Source: Candidatus Bathyarchaeota archaeon
GTDB taxonomy: Archaea; Thermoproteota; Bathyarchaeia; EX4484-135; B24-G1
Assembly (NCBI GenBank): GCA_003662535.1
Contig: QMYG01000043.1
Coordinates: 1 to 5,648 of the forward strand
Direction: 5' to 3'
DNA length: 5,648 nucleotides
Shown here: positions 1 through 4,911 of the stretch, one piece after another
Position numbering within the stretch: position 1 is the first letter of the stretch
How the letters are laid out: every line of letters begins with the position of its first letter
Notes under the pieces: model-generated
The model's database searches: none
Seen by the model: only the letters and a program-made list of their open reading frames with translations
What the model was told of the DNA's origin: nothing
Program-made: the position numbers and the translations under genes

Positions 1-339
1 AATCGAAGGGATACGATAAGTAGGGATGAATTTCTCGAATTCACCAAAAGTGTGTGGAGATTCCCGCCGGAATCTGCGAAGAGGGTGAACCACCCAGCTC
101 CATTCCCAGACGAGCTACCCTACAGGTGCATCCAACTCTACACCTTCAAGGGAGACGTGGTGCTAGACCCCTTCGTGGGAAGCGGAACAACCTCCACCGC
201 CGCCATAAAAACCGAAAGGCACTTCATCGGAATAGACATAAACGAAGAATACATAAAAATAGCTAAAGAAAGGATAAATCAGTGCTTACGTGAATTCTCC
301 CAAAGGAGACTTACTGAATTCTCGATAAGTAATCAATGA
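1..339 (+). CDS. DNA (cytosine-N4/adenine-N6) methyltransferase, C-terminal part
   Basis: This is the C-terminal 112 residues of an S-adenosylmethionine-dependent DNA methyltransferase of the N6_N4_Mtase type. The frame is open from base 1, so the gene starts outside the window; the in-frame GTG at 52 lies inside the conserved domain and is not the start. Visible residues 31-36 (HPAPFP) followed by ELPYR are the typical motif X region. Residues 56-64 (DPFVGSGTT) are motif I, the AdoMet-binding loop, followed by GIDINEEYIKIAKERI, the usual acidic second strand and helix. Because motif I is C-terminal, the catalytic (D/S)PPY motif must lie upstream, the beta-type order, so N4 versus N6 specificity cannot be told. 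The last 29 bases overlap the tail of a decayed minus-strand gene, which suggests a former restriction-modification pair. The class is confident; target and partner are unknown. Confidence 0.93.
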   Translation, partial: NRRDTISRDEFLEFTKSVWRFPPESAKRVNHPAPFPDELPYRCIQLYTFKGDVVLDPFVGSGTTSTAAIKTERHFIGIDINEEYIKIAKERINQCLREFSQRRLTEFSISNQ

Positions 340-678
340 AGCTCTTCATAAAATTATACCAGCGTTTAAAATATTCCCTCCTCAACTTTTCATCTTCTAT
401 TCTTCTGGATTCTATTTTAACATAATTACCTTTATTCTTAGCGATTTCTACAAGCCTTCTAACAGCATTGGTATTTATTCCAAACCCTCTTGGATTAGTT
501 TCTTTTACTTTCCCTCAAAGTAAAATACACTCCATGCTTTTTCAAGCAATTCTAGAAATTTCTTATTCTTCTTAATCCTTTCAGACCGGACAAAAACCGC
601 CGCACTCCCATAAGATTTTCCCTTAATGGCTATGAGCGGTCGGAGCTGTTGGGTAAGTTTTAACTTATGAAAGGCGCA
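311..678 (-). pseudogene. Decayed, frameshifted gene of unknown family next to the methyltransferase
   Basis: Reading the minus strand, one frame is open from 678 to a TAA at 505-507 and contains LRPLIAIKGKSYGSAAVFVR and, near its end, AWSVFYFEGK. A second frame is open from 514 to a TAA at 311-313; it starts GKVKETNPRGFGINTNAVRR and ends FIDYLSRIQ. The two meet at a GGG run (512-514). Adding one G there joins them as YFEGKVKETN with no other change, giving roughly 110-120 residues of lysine- and arginine-rich protein-like sequence. The upstream frame has no ATG, GTG or TTG start before a TAA at 679-681, and its 5' end runs into the malic enzyme promoter, so the N-terminus also appears lost. 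The region is AT-rich compared with its neighbours. I do not recognise the family; a restriction endonuclease remnant is possible only from its position. A sequencing error could explain the frameshift but not the missing start. Confidence 0.6.
657..667 (+). promoter_or_regulatory. Probable archaeal TATA box for the malic enzyme gene
   Basis: The AT-rich stretch GTTTTAACTTA (657-667) lies in otherwise GC-richer DNA upstream of the malic enzyme. Transcription starting about 25 bases downstream, near 686-690, would leave a leader of about 28 bases that contains the SD site at 704-709. It overlaps the 5' end of the decayed minus-strand gene. The assignment rests on position and base composition only. 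Confidence 0.45.
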
Positions 679-703
679 TTAGATATTTGTCAACTGGCGT
701 GCT

Positions 704-709
704 GGTGAG
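704..709 (+). promoter_or_regulatory. Ribosome binding site of the malic enzyme gene
   Basis: GGTGAG is complementary to the archaeal 16S rRNA 3' end (the GGTGA part of the extended Shine-Dalgarno sequence) and lies six bases before the ATG at 716. It supports that ATG as the start. Confidence 0.6.
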
Positions 710-715
710 TAAGTT

Positions 716-2113
716 ATGAAGCGTGTTACGGTGGATGAGCTCTTGGAGAAGGCTAGGAGGCCTGCGCGGCTCGCCACAGTCTACCACTCCTTCTACGGCG
801 GAAAGATTCAGGTTATGGCGAAGTGCCCCGTGAGAACCTTTTACGACTTCGCCATCTGGTATACGCCCGGGGTGGCGGCCCCATGCAGGAAGATTAAGGA
901 GAATCCGGACCTCTCCTTCGAATACACTAATAGGTGGAATTTTGTGGCTGTGGTGAGCGACGGCTCTAGGGTTCTCGGCTTGGGCAACATAGGCCCCGAG
1001 GCCGGCCTCCCAGTCATGGAGGGTAAGGCCCTGCTCTTCAAGTATCTCGGAGGGGTAGACGCCTTTCCCCTCTGCGTCTCAGCAAAGACGAAGGACGAGC
1101 TTGTTCAGTTCCTCAAGTGGATTGAGCCGACCTTCGGCGGCATAAACCTAGAGGACATCGAGAAGCCGAAGTGCTTCCACGTCCTAGAGGAGGCTAGAGA
1201 AGCCCTAAACATCCCGGTCTGGCACGACGACCAGCAGGGGACAGCCACAGTAGTGCTCGCAGGCCTCATAAACGCCCTAAAAGTCGTCGGAAAGAAAATG
1301 GATGAAATCCTAGTCTCCATAATAGGCGTCGGAGCCGCCAACACCAGAACAGCCATAGTCCTCATGAGGGCTGGAGTGAAGCCAGAAAACATGATAATGG
1401 TAGACAGCAAAGGCATATTGCACCAGAACAGAAAAGACCTAGAGGAAAGGAAGGAAGAAAACCCGTGGAAATGGGAGTTCTGCCTAAAAACTAACGGAGA
1501 ACAGAGAACGGGCGGAATACCGGAGGCCATGAAGGGAACCGACGTATGCATCGCCGCCTCTAGGCCCGGCCCCGGCGTGATTAAGCCTGAGTGGGTGAGC
1601 AGCATGGCAGACGACGCCATAGTCTTCGCCTGCGCCAATCCGATTCCAGAGATATGGCCCTGGGAGGCCAAGGAGGCTGGCGCCCGCATAGTCGCCACAG
1701 GCAGGTCGGATTTTCCAAACCAGATAAATAACTCGCTCGGCTTCCCGGGCATATTCCGAGGAGTTCTGGACGTGAGGGCGAAGACAATAACCGACGATAT
1801 GTGCATAGCCGCCGCCAAGGCCCTAGCCGAATACGCTGAGGAGAGGGGCCTCAGGGAGGACTACATCGTGCCCCTCATGAGCGAGTGGGAGGTCTACCCG
1901 AGGGAGGCTGTCGCCTGCGCCCTAGAATCAATTAGGGAGGGCGTGGCGAGGATAAAGCCCAGCAGGCAGGAGCTCTGGGAGCGTGCAGTAACCATCATAA
2001 AGAATGCCCGTGAGTCCGTTCACATTCTCATGAAGAAGGGCCTAATTAGGCCTCCCCCGCCCGAGGAGCAGGTTCTGAAGGGCGAGGAGCGGGCTGCGGA
2101 GGCTAGGGGTTAA
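716..2113 (+). CDS. NAD-dependent malic enzyme (malate dehydrogenase, oxaloacetate-decarboxylating)
   Basis: This enzyme oxidatively decarboxylates malate to pyruvate and CO2 with reduction of NAD(P), in the cytoplasm, linking the C4 acid pool to pyruvate. The 465 residues are near the usual length of the prokaryotic short form and carry the full motif set. YTPGVA (49-54) has the catalytic Tyr49. SDGSRVLGLGNIGPEAG (81-97) is followed by EGKA with the catalytic Lys104. INLEDIEKPKCF (143-154) and HDDQQGTA (170-177) supply the metal ligands. The Rossmann loop is IIGVGAAN (202-209), with Asp230 ending the second strand, which favours NAD over NADP. ATGRSDFPNQINNSLGFPGI (327-346) is the signature before the C-terminal helices. 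The loop is unusual in having Asn where the last glycine of GxGxxG is expected. Residues after about 445 form a proline- and glutamate-rich tail. The ATG has an SD site. The stop overlaps the convergent DHH gene by 11 bases. Confidence 0.96.
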   Translation: MKRVTVDELLEKARRPARLATVYHSFYGGKIQVMAKCPVRTFYDFAIWYTPGVAAPCRKIKENPDLSFEYTNRWNFVAVVSDGSRVLGLGNIGPEAGLPVMEGKALLFKYLGGVDAFPLCVSAKTKDELVQFLKWIEPTFGGINLEDIEKPKCFHVLEEAREALNIPVWHDDQQGTATVVLAGLINALKVVGKKMDEILVSIIGVGAANTRTAIVLMRAGVKPENMIMVDSKGILHQNRKDLEERKEENPWKWEFCLKTNGEQRTGGIPEAMKGTDVCIAASRPGPGVIKPEWVSSMADDAIVFACANPIPEIWPWEAKEAGARIVATGRSDFPNQINNSLGFPGIFRGVLDVRAKTITDDMCIAAAKALAEYAEERGLREDYIVPLMSEWEVYPREAVACALESIREGVARIKPSRQELWERAVTIIKNARESVHILMKKGLIRPPPPEEQVLKGEERAAEARG

Positions 2114-3299
2114 AGTCGGAGACGAACCTGTCAGCCCTCTCAATCATTTCCTCCATCTTTCCGGTGGGTAGGACGACGCTTGCGGCGTAGGCATGTCCGT
2201 CGGCTGAGATGCCGAAGCCTCTGGTAGACTCCTGTAGCAGTTCTAGGGCTGTGGGCCTCCTCCCCTCGTCTATAAGCCTCGAGAGTAGCCTAGGCGTCCT
2301 CACAGAGGCCTTTAGGTAGCTTCCCTTCAGCTCTCCATATCCGGGGATTACGGGTTCTAGGGGCATGAAGCCTAGGAGGTATTTGTCCTGCTTCACGACA
2401 CGCTGGTAGGTGAGGTAGGAGCAGAAAGTCCCAATAGTCTTTGCGCCCATGCCCCTGTAGGCGTCCCCAGCGCTAAACCACTGAATGTGTTCAGTTTCGT
2501 TCAAGCCTTCCCGCCTGAGCCTTTCTAGGAGCTTCCGATTAGCACTCTTCCTTCTCTCCTCCAGCTCCTCAACAAACCTGTTTATTTCTGGGGTTAGGCC
2601 CTCGAGCGCCGCCTTTATTCCCAGCTCTGGGCCCCCCTGATAGTAGCCGACAGCCCCTAAAATCTGGAGCTTCTTAAAGAGTTGCTTGACGCTTATTCCG
2701 AGCGGAATTATCTTTATGCTCTTCCTCTTCACTTGGACGATGTGGTGCTCCTCGGCATCCCTCAAAACCCACAGGTTTAGGGACTGCAGCCCGCCCGGTA
2801 TCTCTTGGCTCCCGACCAACGCTAGGTAGGAGAGGTCGGCGTTCCACTCCCCTATGGAGCGTGCGAAGAGGTAGTTGCAGGTTGCTCCCGAGAAGTCGGT
2901 CTCGCCACGAAAGCCGTAATGCTCCAAGTTTAGGTCATAGACATTCGGGTCTGTCGCCTCGGCCGGGTCGTGGTGGTCTAGGATAATCACTAGGTTTCTG
3001 CCCTGATTGAAGTCGGAGATTTTGTCCGCATGTGGGGAGCCTATGTCGCAGTAGAAGACGACCCTACCCTCTCCAGCGTGGATGTTTTCCACAACCTCGG
3101 GGTATAGCTTCTCGAGGCAGAGTGTCTTCGTCCCGTAGCCCTCCCTCTCCATAGCGGTCTTCGTTATGGCGGCTGATGCCAAGCCGTCGGCGTCGTCGTG
3201 GTGGACGATTAGCACCTCGTCTACGCCCATCTCCTTAAGCCTATCCATAGCTGTGTGGGCGTCCTTCTCGAAGGCCTCGGGGAGCAACACATCCACCAC
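2103..3299 (-). CDS. DHH/DHHA1 family phosphoesterase, archaeal RecJ/GAN-like
   Basis: A 398-residue protein of the DHH superfamily, which includes RecJ exonucleases, the archaeal GINS-associated nuclease, Cdc45, and oligo- and cyclic-nucleotide phosphodiesterases. Motif I is HHDDADG (33-39), motif II CDIGS (84-88), and motif III LDHHDP (107-112). SGAT (137-140) starts the helix seen in RecJ-like members. The C-terminal DHHA1 domain ends in ADGHAYAAS (366-374), a variant of the GGGHxxAAG substrate-binding motif. Between them, about 236-265 is a charged helix. Motif IV is odd: ALVGSQEIPG (160-169) stands where relatives usually have ALVGxxGD, so the aspartate metal ligand is missing and Glu166 is the nearest acidic residue. 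The GTG at 3299 is the first available start and leaves 23 bases after the HTH-CBS gene, implying one transcript. No clear SD precedes it, and GTG at 3296 is also possible. Exonuclease versus small-nucleotide phosphodiesterase cannot be decided. Confidence 0.88.
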   Translation of the reverse strand: MVDVLLPEAFEKDAHTAMDRLKEMGVDEVLIVHHDDADGLASAAITKTAMEREGYGTKTLCLEKLYPEVVENIHAGEGRVVFYCDIGSPHADKISDFNQGRNLVIILDHHDPAEATDPNVYDLNLEHYGFRGETDFSGATCNYLFARSIGEWNADLSYLALVGSQEIPGGLQSLNLWVLRDAEEHHIVQVKRKSIKIIPLGISVKQLFKKLQILGAVGYYQGGPELGIKAALEGLTPEINRFVEELEERRKSANRKLLERLRREGLNETEHIQWFSAGDAYRGMGAKTIGTFCSYLTYQRVVKQDKYLLGFMPLEPVIPGYGELKGSYLKASVRTPRLLSRLIDEGRRPTALELLQESTRGFGISADGHAYAASVVLPTGKMEEMIERADRFVSDFNP

Positions 3300-3322
3300 T
3301 AGGAGGGCCGCGGCGGAGAATT

Positions 3323-3889
3323 TTACATTTTCTTCGTTATCGCCATCTTCGTCCCCTCGATGATAATTCTCAGCAGGTCTGAGCGGGTTATAATGCCGAC
3401 TATCTCCCCGCCGTCGGTTATCAATACGCCCGGGTTGTCTTCGAGGAGTAGCGCCACCGTTTCTATGCTTGCATTCTTTGAAATGGTTGGTAGGGGTTGC
3501 TCCATCACGGCCTTAACGCTTTGTTTAGCTAGGTCTGGGCTGAGATGCCTGACTATGGCTTTTTCGGTTATTGTCCCGACAACCCGTCCATCCTTCATGA
3601 CTGGAAGCTGGCTTATGGCGTGCTTCACCATGAGCTTGCAAGCCTCCTCCACAGTGTCGTCTGGGGAGACGCTGATGACGTTGGGCGTCATCAGCCTGTG
3701 GCAGGGTATCCCCCTACCCTCAGTCAGGACACGCAAAATCCTGTTTATCGTGGAAAGCCTAGGGTCTACCTTGCCTGATTCTATCTTGGCGATGTGGGCC
3801 TGCGAGACGCCTGCAAGCCTAGCCAGCTCCTGCTGGGTCAGACCAGCCTCCAGCCTCAGCCTCCTAATAAACTCCCCAGTAATGACCAT
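3323..3889 (-). CDS. Transcriptional regulator: XRE-type HTH with two CBS domains
   Basis: A 188-residue predicted DNA-binding regulator, first gene of a two-gene operon with the DHH phosphoesterase. Residues 6-55 are a Cro/C1-type helix-turn-helix, with LTQQELARLAGVSQAHIAKI (17-36) as the two recognition-region helices. CBS1 spans about 66-115 (MTPNVISVSPDDTVEEA to GTITEKAIV) and CBS2 about 128-178 (to GIITRSDLL). CBS pairs commonly bind adenine nucleotides or related ligands; CBS2 keeps the Thr-x-x-Asp ribose-binding pattern (Asp171), while CBS1 has Ala at the equivalent place, so one site may be empty or altered. The start is taken as ATG at 3889. A TTG at 3895 is in frame two codons earlier, but the TATA box places transcription initiation at about 3898, so the mRNA is nearly leaderless either way. 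Such regulators often control their own operon, but that is not shown here. Ligand and targets are unknown. Confidence 0.92.
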   Translation of the reverse strand: MVITGEFIRRLRLEAGLTQQELARLAGVSQAHIAKIESGKVDPRLSTINRILRVLTEGRGIPCHRLMTPNVISVSPDDTVEEACKLMVKHAISQLPVMKDGRVVGTITEKAIVRHLSPDLAKQSVKAVMEQPLPTISKNASIETVALLLEDNPGVLITDGGEIVGIITRSDLLRIIIEGTKMAITKKM

Positions 3890-3895
3890 GAACAA

Positions 3896-4027
3896 TCACT
3901 AACTACACAGGAAAACGACAAATATAAAACATGCTGGCTTGCGAAACGGAGAGGCTTTCATTAAGAATTGTAGACGCAGGCGTGGAGTCTGCTTCCTTTC
4001 TCAGGAAACCTTAATTAGAGTCTACCA
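3896..4027. other. Divergent intergenic region with short inverted repeats
   Basis: This non-coding stretch separates the HTH-CBS operon from uS19. It contains ACGC-AG-GCGT (3974-3983), a small hairpin with arms TTCCT/AGGAA (3993-4007), the inverted pair GTAGAC (3970-3975) and GTCTAC (4020-4025), and GAGTCT twice (3985-3990 and 4018-4023). These could be operator half-sites next to the uS19 promoter, or chance. No tRNA fold or C/D box pattern was found. Confidence 0.35.
3921..3929 (-). promoter_or_regulatory. TATA box of the HTH-CBS/DHH operon
   Basis: On the minus strand this reads TTTTATATT, a good archaeal TATA box, centred 36 bases before the ATG at 3889. A start of transcription about 27 bases downstream, near 3898, gives a leader of around nine bases, consistent with the absence of an SD site. 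No other TATA-like stretch is better placed for this operon. Confidence 0.65.
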
Positions 4028-4035
4028 TTTATAAT
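4028..4035 (+). promoter_or_regulatory. TATA box of the uS19 gene
   Basis: TTTATAAT is centred about 24 bases before the ATG at 4055, so transcription would begin at or next to that ATG and give a leaderless mRNA. The GTG at 4037, in frame with uS19, directly follows this box and would not be transcribed. The box therefore decides the start codon. Confidence 0.7.
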
Positions 4036-4054
4036 TGTGGTTGGTGCTAGGGAA

Positions 4055-4450
4055 ATGCCTAGGGAGTTCAGGTACAAGGGCTACACAGTGGAGGAGCTTC
4101 AGAAGCTCTCGATGGACGAGTTCATCAGGCTACTCCCAGCTAGGCAGAGGAGGAGCCTCCAGAGGGGCCTAACAAAGGAGCAGAGAATCCTCCTAGAGCG
4201 TATTAGGGCGGCGAAGAGGAACGGGAACAAGAAGCCGATAAGGACGCATGTAAGGGACATGATAATCCTGCCAGAGATGATTGGCATGACGATTCACGTT
4301 CACAACGGCAAGGACTTCGTGCCCGTTGAGATTAAGCCCGAGATGATTGGGCACTACTTGGGCGAGTTCGCCATAACGAACAAGCCTGTGAAGCACGGGG
4401 CGCCGGGCGTCGGTGCATCTAGGTCTTCGATGTATATACCGCTCAAGTAA
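4055..4450 (+). CDS. rpsS: Small ribosomal subunit protein uS19, archaeal type
   Basis: uS19 binds 16S rRNA in the head of the 30S subunit near the A site. The 131 residues match archaeal family length. FRYKGYT (5-11) begins the archaeal/eukaryotic N-terminal extension. [15 protein letters not shown] (26-40) is highly conserved. [20 protein letters not shown] (59-78) and [20 protein letters not shown] (83-102) form the rRNA-binding core, followed by GEFA and the basic tail ending [12 protein letters not shown]. The ATG at 4055 is preferred over the in-frame GTG at 4037 because a TATA box ends at 4035, predicting a leaderless transcript from the ATG. The usual archaeal neighbours uL2 and uL22 are absent: the gene is monocistronic here, between a regulator operon and a convergent zinc-ribbon gene 15 bases away. 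It is complete, with no missing motif, so it is probably the functional copy. Confidence 0.97.
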   Translation: MPREFRYKGYTVEELQKLSMDEFIRLLPARQRRSLQRGLTKEQRILLERIRAAKRNGNKKPIRTHVRDMIILPEMIGMTIHVHNGKDFVPVEIKPEMIGHYLGEFAITNKPVKHGAPGVGASRSSMYIPLK

Positions 4451-4465
4451 AGCAGGTTTACCCAG

Positions 4466-4810
4466 TTACCCGCCCTTAATCTTCCTCACGCTCTCTAGGC
4501 AGGATAGGAGCAGGTATAGCGTGTGGGCCGAGGCCCTCACGCCCCGAAGGCTCTTCGCCCTACGAAGTTCTGTTTCCACCTGACCTATCCTAGTTATGAG
4601 GGTCTCCTCTACACGCTGGAGCACGTTCAGGCTCTCAATTTCTAGGACGAGGCGTTTGTTCTCTGCCGTGAGCACAGGCTGGTTGCATCTTGGGCACCAG
4701 ACCTCACCCCCGATTTCGAAGAGGGGTGAGCCGCAGTTAGGGCAGGTGGAGGAGAGCATTCGGCCACCACGCTTGAGCCAGTCAGCGGCCCTACGCTCCA
4801 CCCTGCCCAC
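4466..4810 (-). CDS. SSSCA1/ZNRD2-family zinc-ribbon protein
   Basis: A 114-residue protein resembling the archaeal members of the Sjogren syndrome/scleroderma autoantigen 1 family, whose molecular role in archaea is unknown. The family pattern is seen at 12-45: a helix LKRGGRMLS, then CPNCGSPLF and WCPRCNQPV, giving four zinc ligands, Cys23, Cys26, Cys39 and Cys42. Residues 55-114 are mostly helical and charged, without a recognised domain. The GTG at 4810 is chosen because GGAGGG (4817-4822) lies six bases before it; the TTG at 4816 would touch the SD, and a GTG at 4801 is too far. The gene converges on uS19, ending 15 bases from the uS19 stop. It may bind a metal-dependent partner or nucleic acid through the ribbon, but this is not shown. 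Confidence 0.85.
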   Translation of the reverse strand: MGRVERRAADWLKRGGRMLSSTCPNCGSPLFEIGGEVWCPRCNQPVLTAENKRLVLEIESLNVLQRVEETLITRIGQVETELRRAKSLRGVRASAHTLYLLLSCLESVRKIKGG

Positions 4811-4816
4811 ACGCAA

Positions 4817-4822
4817 CCCTCC
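4817..4822 (-). promoter_or_regulatory. Ribosome binding site of the zinc-ribbon gene
   Basis: The minus strand reads GGAGGG, a strong SD, six bases before the GTG at 4810. It decides the start among TTG 4816, GTG 4810 and GTG 4801. It sits in a possible small hairpin (ACCCT and AGGGT, six-base loop) that would pair part of the SD. Confidence 0.65.
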
Positions 4823-4879
4823 AACAAGGGTGGGCTAAAACTTGATAGCGAACGGGCTGGCATAAAGCTTTCTTGGTGG

Positions 4880-4902
4880 GGAGAGAAAAAGAAAAGGGAA
4901 GC
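4880..4902 (-). terminator. Pyrimidine-rich probable terminator of the DUF4349 gene
   Basis: On the minus strand, starting about ten bases after the DUF4349 stop codon, there is a pyrimidine-only run containing TTTT and TTTTT tracts. Archaeal RNA polymerase often terminates at such T-rich tracts without a hairpin, and none is evident here. Strength is not predictable from the sequence. Confidence 0.5.
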
Positions 4903-4911
4903 TTCCGAATC

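Noticed and set aside
385..418. T-rich stretch as a terminator of the methyltransferase gene
   Set aside because: It coincides with the A-rich minus-strand reading frame of the decayed gene, so its composition is already explained; it may still terminate transcription but nothing specific supports that.
1105..1818. A 237-codon open frame on the minus strand inside the malic enzyme gene
   Set aside because: It lies wholly opposite a gene with all malic enzyme motifs; its translation is low in charged patterns and has no recognisable domain. It is a shadow of GC-rich codon use.
3360..3902. A 180-codon plus-strand open frame across the HTH-CBS gene
   Set aside because: The opposite strand encodes clear HTH and CBS motifs, has a TATA box and ends in a tight operon. 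The plus-strand translation has no recognisable motif.
3993..4007. TTCCT/AGGAA hairpin as a terminator
   Set aside because: No gene ends before it on either strand and no T run follows it; it lies between two divergent promoters.
3896..4027. Possible tRNA or guide RNA in the divergent intergenic region
   Set aside because: No cloverleaf with acceptor and TpsiC arms, and no C (RTGATGA) and D (CTGA) box pair in the right order and spacing on either strand.
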